64,000 nucleotides of DNA from Winogradskyella sp. Lineage in GTDB: Bacteria; Bacteroidota; Bacteroidia; Flavobacteriales; Flavobacteriaceae. The translations under genes and the position numbers were made by a program. The notes beneath the pieces are model-generated. The model ran no database searches. It was given only the letters and a program-made list of their open reading frames with translations, and was not told the origin of the DNA. Shown here piece by piece: positions 25,199 through 33,837 of the stretch; the first letter of the stretch is position 1; every line of letters begins with the position of its first letter. The stretch covers positions 62,001-126,000 of the forward strand of contig NZ_RHLG01000002.1 of NCBI RefSeq assembly GCF_003712105.1, given 5' to 3'.

Positions 25199-26410
25199 TT
25201 AATAAAGTTCGTTTCTCTTTTTCAAAATTCGTTTTAAATATAGCAAAAGAAGAACTCCAATAAGACCTAAACCGCACATTAAATACCAAGTAAAGTCATA
25301 TCCATAAAAATGAGATATTTGAAGACCTGCATTATGTCCAAATACACCTGCTATTGAAAATGACATCACATACATGGCTAAATATTCACCTTGTTTACCT
25401 CTTTTAGAACGATGCATAGCAAAAGCATTACTCATAGGGAAACCAACCATTTCACCAACAGTCATAAATACTATCCCAATTAATAATACCCCAACCCACG
25501 GCGCAAGATTAAGAACTAAAAAACTCAAGACTGTTAGTAGTAACCCAAAAAGAGTCATCCCGATTTTAGTATAACTTTTAGTTTCTAACCACGCAATTAA
25601 TGGCATTTCAGTAACTGAAATTAATAATCCATTTAAACCAAGTAGGAGCCCGATTTTTAATTCAGAAAGTGAATGTATGTCCTTATAATATAATGGCATG
25701 GTTGAAAAATACTGCATAAATATGAACGCAAAGAACACCATTGCCAAGAAAAATATCCAATAGGGTTTGTCTTTGTAAACTGACTTTGGATTCTCATTTA
25801 CTTCATTATCTAAAGGCTTTGCCTTTCTTGGGTTTAAAACACCAACTAATAGAAGTGTAGCCAAAATACATGTTATACCATCAACCCAGAACAAACCACC
25901 ATATCCCAGATAAGTAATGATTAAGCCACCTATAGCGGGACCAGCAGAGAAGCCAAGATTTATGGCTAACCTAATTAGCGTTACTGAGCGCGTCTTATTC
26001 TCAGGTTTACTATACACACTCATAGCTACATACATAGCAGGTCTAAATGTATCAGCCACTATCATAACTAAGAAAATGCCAATACAGAAAGTCGCAAACG
26101 TATCTAAAAATTGTAATGCAATAAACAGTATTCCTGTAGAGAACAAGCTTCTGACCATTACTTTGTAATAGCCAATATTATCTGTTAATTTTCCGCCTAA
26201 CCAAACACCCACAACGGACCCAAGCCCAAAACATGTCATTACCCAACCTATATTAGCTTGGTTTATGCCTAAGTCTTCTCTAAGGTATAATGATAAAAAT
26301 GGAATAATCATTGTCCCAGATCTATTGATAAATGTAATTAGAGCTAGCCACCAAACTTCAATAGACAAGCCTCTAAAGGTATCTATGTAATTGTAGAAAA
26401 GTTTTTTCAT
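25199..26410 (-). CDS. Major facilitator superfamily transporter
   Basis: 403 residues with twelve predicted membrane helices. The MFS loop motif appears as LGGKLTDNIGYYKVMVRS between helices 2 and 3. The charged central loop (LNPRKAKPLDNEVNENPKSVYKDKPYW) splits it into two halves. Substrate unknown; sequence style is that of the multidrug/sugar efflux groups. A terminator-like 28-bp palindrome sits 18 nt upstream of the start codon, suggesting attenuation control. Confidence 0.88.
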   Translation of the reverse strand: MKKLFYNYIDTFRGLSIEVWWLALITFINRSGTMIIPFLSLYLREDLGINQANIGWVMTCFGLGSVVGVWLGGKLTDNIGYYKVMVRSLFSTGILFIALQFLDTFATFCIGIFLVMIVADTFRPAMYVAMSVYSKPENKTRSVTLIRLAINLGFSAGPAIGGLIITYLGYGGLFWVDGITCILATLLLVGVLNPRKAKPLDNEVNENPKSVYKDKPYWIFFLAMVFFAFIFMQYFSTMPLYYKDIHSLSELKIGLLLGLNGLLISVTEMPLIAWLETKSYTKIGMTLFGLLLTVLSFLVLNLAPWVGVLLIGIVFMTVGEMVGFPMSNAFAMHRSKRGKQGEYLAMYVMSFSIAGVFGHNAGLQISHFYGYDFTWYLMCGLGLIGVLLLLYLKRILKKRNELY

Positions 26411-26427
26411 TTTAGTTTATAAATAAA

Positions 26428-26455
26428 AAAAGTCCGACGATATCGTCGGACTTTT
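26428..26455 (-). terminator. Perfect 28-bp palindrome in the MFS leader (attenuator-like)
   Basis: On the minus strand the arms AAAAGTCCGACGAT and ATCGTCGGACTTTT are followed by more T, the shape of a strong intrinsic terminator. No upstream minus-strand gene ends here, since the neighbour diverges. An upstream TCGGAC (26506-26501 on minus) could pair with the first arm as an anti-terminator. It may instead end an unannotated small RNA. Confidence 0.6.
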
Positions 26456-26604
26456 CAGGTTTTAGTTGGTTAAATATATCAACACTATAACATACAAAAC
26501 GTCCGATCCGTTTTAGAATCGATCTGTCTTTGCTTATATGTTACAATTGTGAATCTCATTTGTTTTATTGTTGACCCAAAGCTATAAAAAAAATGTATAA
26601 GTTG

Positions 26605-26612
26605 TATTTTTG
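26605..26612 (+). promoter_or_regulatory. -7 box for the DUF1684 lipoprotein gene
   Basis: TATTTTTG matches TAnnTTTG, 19 bp before the ATG at 26632. Confidence 0.4.
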
Positions 26613-26631
26613 ACTTTAAAAAAGATTGAAA

Positions 26632-27231
26632 ATGCGTTTTTCAAAAATTATATGTCTTTTACTATTCATTGTGTCTTGCTCAAAAAAGGAGTCGGCTAGT
26701 ATAGGCGAAACACCTTATCAGATTGAGCAAAACAATATTTTTAAGGATGCTTCAAGATCACCATTAAAAGCTAAGGATTTAAAGATCTTTAAGGGTTTGG
26801 ATTTCTTTCCTTTTGATTCTTCATTTGTGGTAAAGGCTAGCTTAAAAAGAACGCCAGATGCTCCATGGTTTAATATGAAGACGACAACTGAACGTTTATC
26901 ACGTGAGCGCATTTTTGCGGTAGCTACTTTTGAACTTAAAGGAAAAACGTATCAATTAAATATTTATCAGGGTGAAGAAAACATGAATTCTGAAGACTTT
27001 AAAGATTACCTCTTCTTACCTTTTTTAGACAATACCAATGGAGATAGTTCTTATCCTGGCGGCAGATATATAGATTTAAGAATTCCGTCTGGAGAAACGA
27101 TAGAAATTAATTTCAATGAAGCCTATAATCCTTTATGTGCTTACAATGAAAAATATTCTTGCCCAATTGTACCACGCATTAATTATTTGGATTTAAACGT
27201 TGAAGCTGGTGTAAAAGCGTTTCAGAAGTAA
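26632..27231 (+). CDS. DUF1684 lipoprotein
   Basis: 199 residues from the ATG at 26632, giving MRFSKIICLLLFIVSC with a lipobox; the in-frame TTG two codons earlier is less likely. The body matches DUF1684: APWFNMKTTTERLSRERIFAVATFELKGK, LFLPFLDNTNGDSSYPGGRYIDLRIPSG, and the closing EAYNPLCAYNEKYSCPIVPRINYLDLNVEAG. Function is unknown, although the conserved PGGRY and NPLCAYN motifs suggest a binding or catalytic site. It converges on crcB with one base between stops. Confidence 0.87.
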   Translation: MRFSKIICLLLFIVSCSKKESASIGETPYQIEQNNIFKDASRSPLKAKDLKIFKGLDFFPFDSSFVVKASLKRTPDAPWFNMKTTTERLSRERIFAVATFELKGKTYQLNIYQGEENMNSEDFKDYLFLPFLDNTNGDSSYPGGRYIDLRIPSGETIEINFNEAYNPLCAYNEKYSCPIVPRINYLDLNVEAGVKAFQK

Positions 27232-27232
27232 T

Positions 27233-27598
27233 CTATTTTACCAAATACATTCCACCAAAAACCGCAAGGAAACCAATTACAAAACTCGCAATTGTATATA
27301 ATGCGAAAGATGTAAAATCACCAGATTTTAAAAACACATGATTTTCGTATGCAAAAGTCGAAAAGGTTGTGAAACCACCACAAAATCCTGTTGCTAATAA
27401 TAAAGTTTGCGACTCCGAAAGGCTGTCATTTTTTGCAGCGATCCCTAGTATAATTCCGATAAGTAAACTTCCTAAAATATTTGCAGCAAAAGTCCCATAA
27501 GGGATACCATTTTCAGAACTGTTGAGCCACTTTCCTACAAGGTATCTTAAGACACTTCCAAAGCCACCACCAATAAAGACAAGAATAGCTGATTTCAT
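27233..27598 (-). CDS. crcB: Fluoride channel CrcB/FluC
   Basis: 121 residues, four membrane helices. Family motifs are all present: GGGFGSVLRYLVG, YGTFAANILGSLLIG (pore Asn) and the Na+-site loop TGFCGGFTTFSTFAYE with the Phe-box residues. The dimeric channel exports fluoride. It lies 2 nt downstream of the SRPBCC/GyrI-like gene. No fluoride riboswitch was recognised upstream of that pair. Confidence 0.93.
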   Translation of the reverse strand: MKSAILVFIGGGFGSVLRYLVGKWLNSSENGIPYGTFAANILGSLLIGIILGIAAKNDSLSESQTLLLATGFCGGFTTFSTFAYENHVFLKSGDFTSFALYTIASFVIGFLAVFGGMYLVK

Positions 27599-27600
27599 AA

Positions 27601-28626
27601 TTACTCCTTTATGGGAATATAAACTTCAGTTACCCAATCGGCAGGATTTGGAAAATTGCCAGGGTCATTTTGATAGATTTCAAATGGCTTAGCATCTGAT
27701 TGCTCTAAATTATTATCTTTTAAATATGCCATTGCAGTTTTCCATGCTACGGGTAAGTTGGTATAGTTACCTTTTAAAGTTGTTTTTAAAGTCCTTGTTT
27801 TTGGTATATAACCACAAAGCACTTCAGAGCCTAAAGTGATGTCAACTTTATTCTGAACAGGAATAGCTTGACTCATAATTATGTTGCCATTCTCGGTGTT
27901 CATTTCATTGTAGATTGTAAATGGCATTCCAGATTGCTTAATGTTATTTTTACTCATGAAGGTCATAATTTCACCGTATTGTTTACCCATTATCTGACTA
28001 ATATTGGCTCCATTAGCAGATGTGGTTTTAAACATATAAAATCCACCACCATATTCGGTAATACCATCTACTTTGACATCATAAATTTGCATACTTTTTA
28101 CTACAATGCTATCAAGTTTAAAAAGTCCTCTTTCAAAATCTGGAGCGGTATTATCTTCAATAGATCCTTTAAAGGTTGTATACATTTTAGTCATAAAGTC
28201 CTGCTTACCTTTCATATTCCAAGTTACTTTAGTGCCACCAGTAGTGTCTTTAAATGTCCAAGATATATCAGATTGTGATTCAAAGGGTTTAATAAACTTA
28301 ATTTGTTGATTAATAGATTGGTCTTTGTTAACTGCAGTTGTCGTCATATTACCTTCACCTAAAATATCTCCTAACCAACTGTAACTACCATCAACACCAG
28401 ATGTTTTTTCGCCGTAATTTAAAGCGGCATTTGGTTCTTTTTCTATCCATGGAGAAAATTGAGGCCAGTTTTTGTAGTCGTTAACTTCATTAAATAATAA
28501 TTGCTTAGGTGCATTTATAATTCTACTTCTGGAAAATTCATAATTATTTGGCTGTACAGCAATATAGATTGCCAAACCTATGATGAGAATAAGTAGGAAA
28601 AATACAATGTATTTTAGGGCTTTCAT
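27601..28626 (-). CDS. SRPBCC plus GyrI-like (effector-binding) domain protein
   Basis: 341 residues with one N-terminal membrane segment (about 5-24). Residues about 30-165 form a START/SRPBCC ligand-binding fold (RSRIINAPKQLLFNEVNDYKNWPQFSPWIEKEP ... ISWTFKDTTGGTKVTWNMKG). Residues about 185-340 resemble a GyrI/AraC effector-binding domain (GITEYGGGFYMFKTTSANGANISQIMGKQYGEIMTFM ... WVTEVYIPIKE). This is a known flavobacterial pairing with no assigned ligand. Operon with crcB. Confidence 0.82.
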   Translation of the reverse strand: MKALKYIVFFLLILIIGLAIYIAVQPNNYEFSRSRIINAPKQLLFNEVNDYKNWPQFSPWIEKEPNAALNYGEKTSGVDGSYSWLGDILGEGNMTTTAVNKDQSINQQIKFIKPFESQSDISWTFKDTTGGTKVTWNMKGKQDFMTKMYTTFKGSIEDNTAPDFERGLFKLDSIVVKSMQIYDVKVDGITEYGGGFYMFKTTSANGANISQIMGKQYGEIMTFMSKNNIKQSGMPFTIYNEMNTENGNIIMSQAIPVQNKVDITLGSEVLCGYIPKTRTLKTTLKGNYTNLPVAWKTAMAYLKDNNLEQSDAKPFEIYQNDPGNFPNPADWVTEVYIPIKE

Positions 28627-28717
28627 AATGATAGATTTTAGTTAGTACTCAAAGATAGCAATTTTAAAAGATGTCTTTATTAATGCTATATTTTGGTCTA
28701 AAAAATCTATCAAAACT

Positions 28718-28752
28718 AAAAGGGTAATTATAGATAATCACCCTTTTTTATT
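28718..28752 (-). terminator. Terminator after the solo LuxR-type gene
   Basis: Arms AAAAGGGT-A-ATTAT and ATAAT-C-ACCCTTTT (28718-28747) form a long stem with one mismatch. T-rich sequence follows on both strands. It lies just downstream of the minus-strand gene ending at 28759. Confidence 0.65.
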
Positions 28753-28758
28753 ATCAAA

Positions 28759-29163
28759 TTATCCCCCAATAATCTGATAACTTTGTATACTATACACTAA
28801 GGCAAATGCAAAAAGGCTGCCATTACCCTTTAATTGTAATTTTTTTCGAATATTTTTTCTATGAGTTTCTATTGTGGATCTACTTAGATTAAGTCTTGAA
28901 GCAATTTCAATATTTTGTAAACCTTCTGCTATTAGTAGTACAATTTCAGATTCTCTTTCAGTTAATTTATCGGCATTTAAGAGCTCCTTATTTGCGAGTG
29001 ACCTTACTGAGGAGATAATTAAATTAATAGCCGTTTTGTTTATACATAAATATTTAATGTGCTCTAAAAGTATTAATAATTGAGTGGTATTTAGTCTTTC
29101 GTTTTTGAGTTTTAATTCTTGAAGTAGACTTACGATTTGTTTTTGAGAATTGTTGGAATTCAT
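28759..29163 (-). CDS. Solo LuxR-type DNA-binding regulator
   Basis: 134 residues. Residues about 65-125 form a LuxR/NarL helix-turn-helix (KLTERESEIVLLIAEGLQNIEIASRLNLSRSTIETHRKNIRKKLQLKG). The first 60 residues are helical and lack a receiver or ligand domain. The HTH end (THRKNIRKKLQLKGNGSLFAFAL) closely follows that of the nearby response regulator (THRKNMIRILGLQGKGELMRYAL), so the two may bind the same sites. Its own upstream region holds palindrome A at 29198-29213, and the predicted start of transcription falls at its ATG, suggesting a leaderless mRNA. Confidence 0.85.
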   Translation of the reverse strand: MNSNNSQKQIVSLLQELKLKNERLNTTQLLILLEHIKYLCINKTAINLIISSVRSLANKELLNADKLTERESEIVLLIAEGLQNIEIASRLNLSRSTIETHRKNIRKKLQLKGNGSLFAFALVYSIQSYQIIGG

Positions 29164-29197
29164 ATTTAAAAGTACCTCTTGTTAACTAAGAAAGAAA

Positions 29198-29213
29198 TCC
29201 CCATTGATGGGGA
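29198..29213 (-). promoter_or_regulatory. Palindrome A of the 28-38 kb regulon (before solo LuxR gene)
   Basis: TCCCCAT-TG-ATGGGGA, inverted heptamers with 2-bp spacer, flanked by AAA/TTT. Its centre is 35 bp upstream of the centre of TACTTTTA (29167-29174, minus). It is also 27 nt after the stop of the propeller lipoprotein gene with some T residues downstream, so a terminator role is possible too. Confidence 0.65.
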
Positions 29214-29239
29214 TTTATCTTTAACATATTATCCAAAAA

Positions 29240-30259
29240 TCAATTTACAATTAGAGGTTTCACTCTCCATATATCAGAGTAAAGGAATGAGGTGGATATT
29301 AATTCTCTATTCAAACTATTGTTTTTATCAGATAGAAGACTTTCTAGTATAGACCATTTTTTCTTTGCCTTTTCTGGTCTTTTAGCTCCGGCCGTCGATG
29401 CGAAGTATATAAATCCATCTGTGCCCCAAAATGGTTGCACTTCATTTGAGTCACCACTTGTTAATTGTGTAATGCTTTGTCCATTGCGTTTCATTACAAA
29501 TAGGTGACCATAATTGTCATCTTTACTCGAAATAAATGAAATGTGATTGCCATCTGGTGAATAGGTACCGTTATATGAATTGGACTCACCAGTTGTAATC
29601 TGCGTGCTTTGATACGTGTCTAGATTTAGCTCAAATAACTGATAGTAATCTCCCGATAATTTACTGTATAATATTATATCTCCATTAGGATGCCATTCTG
29701 GCTCAATACCTTCAGAAAGAACAGTAAAACTGCTACCATCTTTATTTACAATACAAATGCTTCTTGCACCTTGAAGTGAGGTTGTTAAAACAACTTTTTG
29801 TCCATCAGGTGAAACTTGTGCGTTATTATCGAAATCTCCATAAGCATTTTGACCAACATAAGTAATGCCTAACCGGTTTATATTACTGGTTGCGATTACT
29901 GGATTAGATGCATAATAGGTGAAAATAAAATCTCCGGAGTTATTTACCCATGAAGGAGCACCCGTTTTTTTACCGATTAGAGGTGTAAATCCTGGAAGCA
30001 TTACATCTTTTTTAAGTCTTATGCTCCATTTGTTATTATCGCCTTGTGCATCATCTCTTATTACATATAATAGTTGTTTCCCATCTGAAGATAGTGACGG
30101 TTGAAACTCAGCAACGACATCATCAGTAATTCTTACAAGTTCCTTGGCACTTGCCGTCACTTGAGGTCCTGATAATTTTATTGAAACATCTTTAGTTGTC
30201 CCACATGCAGTGAGTAAACCTGCAAGCAATAGAAGTTTAATAGCTTTACTTTTTTTCAT
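29240..30259 (-). CDS. TolB-like beta-propeller lipoprotein
   Basis: 339 residues. MKKSKAIKLLLLAGLLTAC gives a lipobox. The body is a PD40/TolB-type propeller: FQPSLSSDGKQLLYVIRD, DNNAQVSPDGQKVVLTTS, WHPNGDIILYSKLSG, NGTYSPDGNHISFISSKDD and VQPFWGTDGFIYFAST. It begins with a phrase on RITDDVVAEF typical of these proteins. Such propellers serve as protein-interaction platforms in the periplasm or on the outer membrane. It is the only gene of its transcription unit, with palindrome B upstream. Confidence 0.85.
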   Translation of the reverse strand: MKKSKAIKLLLLAGLLTACGTTKDVSIKLSGPQVTASAKELVRITDDVVAEFQPSLSSDGKQLLYVIRDDAQGDNNKWSIRLKKDVMLPGFTPLIGKKTGAPSWVNNSGDFIFTYYASNPVIATSNINRLGITYVGQNAYGDFDNNAQVSPDGQKVVLTTSLQGARSICIVNKDGSSFTVLSEGIEPEWHPNGDIILYSKLSGDYYQLFELNLDTYQSTQITTGESNSYNGTYSPDGNHISFISSKDDNYGHLFVMKRNGQSITQLTSGDSNEVQPFWGTDGFIYFASTAGAKRPEKAKKKWSILESLLSDKNNSLNRELISTSFLYSDIWRVKPLIVN

Positions 30260-30313
30260 TTTTTTTAGTATTGGTTAATACTGCAAAGTAGCTTGAGGTA
30301 AGGCCAAAAAAAA

Positions 30314-30329
30314 TACCCACTGCAGGGTA
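30314..30329 (-). promoter_or_regulatory. Palindrome B of the 28-38 kb regulon (before propeller lipoprotein)
   Basis: TACCCAC-TG-CAGGGTA, extended by AAAAA/TTTTT arms (30309-30334). Its centre is 35 bp upstream of the centre of TACTTTGC (30283-30290, minus). The T run after it on the minus strand also fits a terminator for the preceding 126-residue gene. Confidence 0.65.
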
Positions 30330-30351
30330 TTTTTGATTATTAAACGCAATG

Positions 30352-30732
30352 CTAGTTTAATTGAGGAAATTTACAATAATCATCTGCCTTGGCAGCTAAT
30401 ACAATATATCTTCCATTTGAGTAACATTTATGATGATTAATGCGTTTCCCTGGATTTACCCCAATTACATATGGTCCATTTGGATTTAAGTTTCCATTTT
30501 CATCGCGCATATAAAATGCGACTCTAACCCGATAATTATATGGGTTGGTGTAATATAATCTTAGAGAGGTGCTTGAGCCACAGGCATTACCTCTTTTTCC
30601 AGTTAAAGTATTATTAAAGGTTTCTTCCCAATAACAATTAGAATCATTTTCAAATAAGTTCTTCTGTTCGTTTTGCTTTTCTGAAGAAATGAAACTCAAG
30701 AAGGTAAATACAGAAATACATAAATTTTTCAT
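30352..30732 (-). CDS. Small secreted four-cysteine protein
   Basis: 126 residues with a signal-peptide-like start (MKNLCISVFTFLSFISS). The mature part has four cysteines (NDSNCYWEE, GNACGSS, HHKCYSNG, DDYCKFP) that could form two disulfides, and short beta-strands (SLRLYYTNPYNYRVRVAFYMRD, RYIVLAAKAD). I do not recognise a family. It has its own upstream copy of the regulon palindrome (C), so it is probably an output of the adjacent two-component system. Confidence 0.72.
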   Translation of the reverse strand: MKNLCISVFTFLSFISSEKQNEQKNLFENDSNCYWEETFNNTLTGKRGNACGSSTSLRLYYTNPYNYRVRVAFYMRDENGNLNPNGPYVIGVNPGKRINHHKCYSNGRYIVLAAKADDYCKFPQLN

Positions 30733-30786
30733 AATACGGAGTTTTAAAATTTACTCTAAGCTATTATGAATTACGGCTCATGTAAA

Positions 30787-30802
30787 TCCCTTATAATGGG
30801 GA
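30787..30802 (-). promoter_or_regulatory. Palindrome C of the 28-38 kb regulon (before four-cysteine protein)
   Basis: TCCCTTA-TA-ATGGGGA, flanked by AAA/TTT. Its centre is 35 bp upstream of the centre of TAGCTTAG (30756-30763, minus). It starts 7 nt beyond the response-regulator stop and has no T run on the minus strand, so it is a poor terminator. Confidence 0.65.
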
Positions 30803-30808
30803 TTTTTA

Positions 30809-31429
30809 TTAAAACCGGTACTTTTTTTCTAAGGCATAACGCATGAGTTCACCTTTACCTTGTAAACCCAAAATACGAATCATGTTTTTTCGATGTGTAT
30901 CTACAGTATGTACACCAATAAAAAGCTCGTCAGCAATTTCACGAGAAGTTTTGCCCTGTGCTATTAGACCCAATATTTCTATCTGACGTTTGGTCAAAGT
31001 ACCTTTAGATTTTTTATTAGAGTTTTTTTCAGAGTCGAAATTAATGTTAGCATCGTAGTAGTTATCACCTCTATAAACAGATCTCACAGCCTTTAGTACT
31101 TCTTCTAATGGTGAATTTTTTAATAAATAGCCAGATGCACCAGCTTGCATCATTTGTTCAATAGCTTCAATTTGGTCAAACATTGTAAACCCCAACACTT
31201 TAGTATGTGGAAATTCTTTTTTAATGGTTTTAGTGGCTGTAATCCCATCCATTTTTGGCATTCTAATATCCGTAATAATGACGTTTGGCTGTTTAAGTCT
31301 TACAAGTTTTAGTAAATCTTCACCATCATTTACTGTACCTACAATCTCAATATCATCTTCGTATTTGAGGAGCAGTTGTATACCATCAATTAATGATTGA
31401 TGATCTTCGGCTATGGCTAATCGTATCAT
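30809..31429 (-). CDS. NarL/FixJ-family response regulator
   Basis: 206 residues. The receiver domain (1-120) has the acidic pocket AIAEDH, the phospho-acceptor Asp54 in VIITDIRMPKMDG, and the KNSP lysine. The LuxR-type HTH (about 140-200) is LTKRQIEILGLIAQGKTSREIADELFIGVHTVDTHRKNM. Its ATG overlaps the histidine kinase stop by 4 nt (ATGA), so the two are translationally coupled. It is the prime candidate to bind the five 7-2-7 palindromes nearby, because NarL itself recognises TACYYMT heptamers in the same inverted arrangement. Confidence 0.95.
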   Translation of the reverse strand: MIRLAIAEDHQSLIDGIQLLLKYEDDIEIVGTVNDGEDLLKLVRLKQPNVIITDIRMPKMDGITATKTIKKEFPHTKVLGFTMFDQIEAIEQMMQAGASGYLLKNSPLEEVLKAVRSVYRGDNYYDANINFDSEKNSNKKSKGTLTKRQIEILGLIAQGKTSREIADELFIGVHTVDTHRKNMIRILGLQGKGELMRYALEKKYRF

Positions 31430-33234
31430 AACGGAATATCAATTATTACGGTTGTACCTTTATTTTTTTCTGACTCAATTGTAAGTTTACCATCGAGATG
31501 CTCAACGCGCTTGTCTATACTACTAATACCCATACCTTTTTTAGTTTTTGTAATCTGATTTGGATTAAACCCAACACCATTATCCTCTACCATAAGATTT
31601 AAGCTGTCTTCATGATTGGTAATGTGAACAGATATATCTGAGGCATTAGCATGTTTAACCGCATTAGATATTAACTCTTGAATAATTCTAAAAATGGTAA
31701 GTTCTAAGCTATTCTCTAAACGCGTGTCAAGGCCATAATCCATAACTTCAATGTTTAGCTTATTAGCAATGGATATTTTATCTGCCAATTCTTTTACTGA
31801 TTTTAATAAACCGTGCTTGGCGATAACTCCAGAATTTTTAGCATGTGCAACAGAGCGCACTTTCTGGTAGGCTTCGTCAATTAAGTTATTGGTTTTATCA
31901 AACAGCTCTGGCGACTTTTTATCTTTAAGTGCATTAAAATGAAGCTTAACTGTAGCCATAAGGCCACCTAAATCATCATGAAGGTCATTGGCAATACGCT
32001 GTCGTTCTTTTTCTTGACCTTCTATCATGGCGTCTATGGCAGTTAGCTCTTGGTCTTTAAGAACCGTTGCTAATTTTTGTGATTCTATTTCTTTTTCTTG
32101 TTCAGCTAGTTTTTGCTTTCGTTTGGTGCTTTTGAACAGCAAAAAGGCTATGACGCCACCAAGAATTAAACTACCTCCAAGACCGATGGCTACATAAAGG
32201 TTTTGTTTAGACTTTTGTTTTTCTGCAATAACTTCCTGTTCTTTTTTAGCAGTTTCATATTTAGTCTCATATTCGGATATAAGTTGTAAGTTATCTGACT
32301 GATTAATCAATAATTCCTGGGTTAAAAATTTATTATTATATCGCAGGGCTTTTAATGTATCTCCAATAGACTTGTAAACTTCACTTTTCCAAAAAAACAC
32401 ATAACTATTAATATTTTTAAAGATTGCATCTTCTTTACTGTTATATGCGCGATTTAAGAAACTTATAGCTGAATCCGGATGTTCTTGTTTAAAATTTATC
32501 ACACCTAATGTTAAATTTATTTGAGCTTTATGAGCTAAATCGAAATAGTCGTATTTACTTTTAAAATATTCATTTGCGAGCTCAATATAATACTTGCTAC
32601 TATCTAAATTCTTGGTAATTAGCGTGTGATAACTTCCGTTATTAATATAATTCTGTGCTTTAAAGGATGATATTGGCTGGTTTTTAAAAAAATTATTTGT
32701 CTTTTTATAAATTGAATCTACCTTAATCAAATCCTCATAAAAATATTTGAGTGTGATTTTAAAGTTATAATAATTAGCTTTTTCAATATTAGAATTAATA
32801 TTAGGCTTATTTAGTAATTCACTAATGAGATACTGATAAGAAATGTCATTAGAGCTTACAACTGTTCTGCTATACATTTCCAATATATACTGGATACTTA
32901 AACTAGCTAGATCGTCATCTCCTAGATCTTCTGCTAAACTTAAACTTTTTTTAAAACTGTTATAAGCGTTGATAAAATTACCTGATTCTAAATAGTGTTT
33001 TAGGCCTTGGTTTAAATAGAGATAACCCTTACCTAAACTTTTATCATCAGGTAATTCATTATGATTTAATATGACATTATCGAAATTACCAGTTTTGATA
33101 ATTTCATCATATTTATGGATCTGATGTGTTAAATTAATAGCTGCCGTATCTTTTTCAAAGTTTACTTTTTGTTGACAGAAACTTGAGGTAAAAGATAAAA
33201 TACTAAAAAATATAACTTTCAGTAAATACTTCAT
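31426..33234 (-). CDS. TPR-containing sensor histidine kinase (HisKA_3 type)
   Basis: 602 residues. Signal peptide (1-20), a periplasmic TPR-like helical region (about 40-330), one membrane helix (about 346-367), a coiled coil, then the dimerisation helix EKERQRIANDLHDDLGGLMATVK with phospho-His about 419, and the ATPase domain (NAVKHANASDISV, VEDNGVGFNP, GMGISSIDKRVEHLDGKLTIES). This is the kinase class that pairs with NarL-type regulators. The start codon overlaps the upstream stop by one base (TGATG) and its end overlaps the regulator. The input signal is unknown; TPRs suggest it senses a protein or peptide partner. Confidence 0.94.
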   Translation of the reverse strand: MKYLLKVIFFSILSFTSSFCQQKVNFEKDTAAINLTHQIHKYDEIIKTGNFDNVILNHNELPDDKSLGKGYLYLNQGLKHYLESGNFINAYNSFKKSLSLAEDLGDDDLASLSIQYILEMYSRTVVSSNDISYQYLISELLNKPNINSNIEKANYYNFKITLKYFYEDLIKVDSIYKKTNNFFKNQPISSFKAQNYINNGSYHTLITKNLDSSKYYIELANEYFKSKYDYFDLAHKAQINLTLGVINFKQEHPDSAISFLNRAYNSKEDAIFKNINSYVFFWKSEVYKSIGDTLKALRYNNKFLTQELLINQSDNLQLISEYETKYETAKKEQEVIAEKQKSKQNLYVAIGLGGSLILGGVIAFLLFKSTKRKQKLAEQEKEIESQKLATVLKDQELTAIDAMIEGQEKERQRIANDLHDDLGGLMATVKLHFNALKDKKSPELFDKTNNLIDEAYQKVRSVAHAKNSGVIAKHGLLKSVKELADKISIANKLNIEVMDYGLDTRLENSLELTIFRIIQELISNAVKHANASDISVHITNHEDSLNLMVEDNGVGFNPNQITKTKKGMGISSIDKRVEHLDGKLTIESEKNKGTTVIIDIPL

Positions 33235-33827
33235 CAGAACTTAAATATGAGTACATCTGCAAGACAGAAGCCTAATGGTGTACCATATGTAAGCGATGGG
33301 TCAGGGAAGTCTTCGTCAGAACCAGCAGGTCTTCTAGAAACTTCGTCATATGCATCTCCATCTCTGAAATGAGTATGTGGATTTATATATAATGAACTGT
33401 CTAAATCCTCGGGGTTAAAAAGTTCAAGTTTAGGATTCTTTAGATTAATTTGTGTGACAGCTACCTGTTTATCGGATATTTCTCTTTTCATGGCAACTTT
33501 AGTACCTAATATTTCATCATTTTTTAAAAATGGTTTTACATCAATTTTAATATGTAGTATTAGACCTTCATTTTCTAATTCTTCAACTTTTTGTTCGTAA
33601 GTATTATATTGAACTTTATCAAGGCCCATTGTAATAGAACCTCTATAGTTTTGCAGTTTAAAGTCACATGTGTAAACATAAGGAAGCTTATCACTTTCTA
33701 TAAATTCATGTTTGTGTATTTTTATATAAATCATATAGAAAGTGCCATGATGTTGCCCACCAAATATTGGTTGCCATACATCACAATCCTTAGGATTAAC
33801 GGGAAATTTTAATTGTTGATGTGCCAT
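33234..33827 (-). CDS. Unknown protein encoded between cysteine protease and kinase
   Basis: 197 residues without signal peptide or membrane helix; mostly beta-strand by pattern (GTFYMIYIKIHKHEF, LPYVYTCDFKLQNYRGSITMGLD, LILHIKIDVKPFL). I do not recognise a family. The C-terminal third (NPHTHFRDGDAYDEVSRRPAGSDEDFPDPSLTYGTPLGF) is acidic and loop-rich. It begins 10 nt after the protease stop and overlaps the kinase start, so it is made with the protease, possibly as its cognate inhibitor, substrate or carrier. That role is inference. Confidence 0.8.
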   Translation of the reverse strand: MAHQQLKFPVNPKDCDVWQPIFGGQHHGTFYMIYIKIHKHEFIESDKLPYVYTCDFKLQNYRGSITMGLDKVQYNTYEQKVEELENEGLILHIKIDVKPFLKNDEILGTKVAMKREISDKQVAVTQINLKNPKLELFNPEDLDSSLYINPHTHFRDGDAYDEVSRRPAGSDEDFPDPSLTYGTPLGFCLADVLIFKF

Positions 33828-33837
33828 AATTTTAGTT

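Noticed and set aside
27599..28758. Fluoride riboswitch for crcB
   Set aside because: The two-base gap before crcB and the region upstream of its operon partner show no recognisable riboswitch core.
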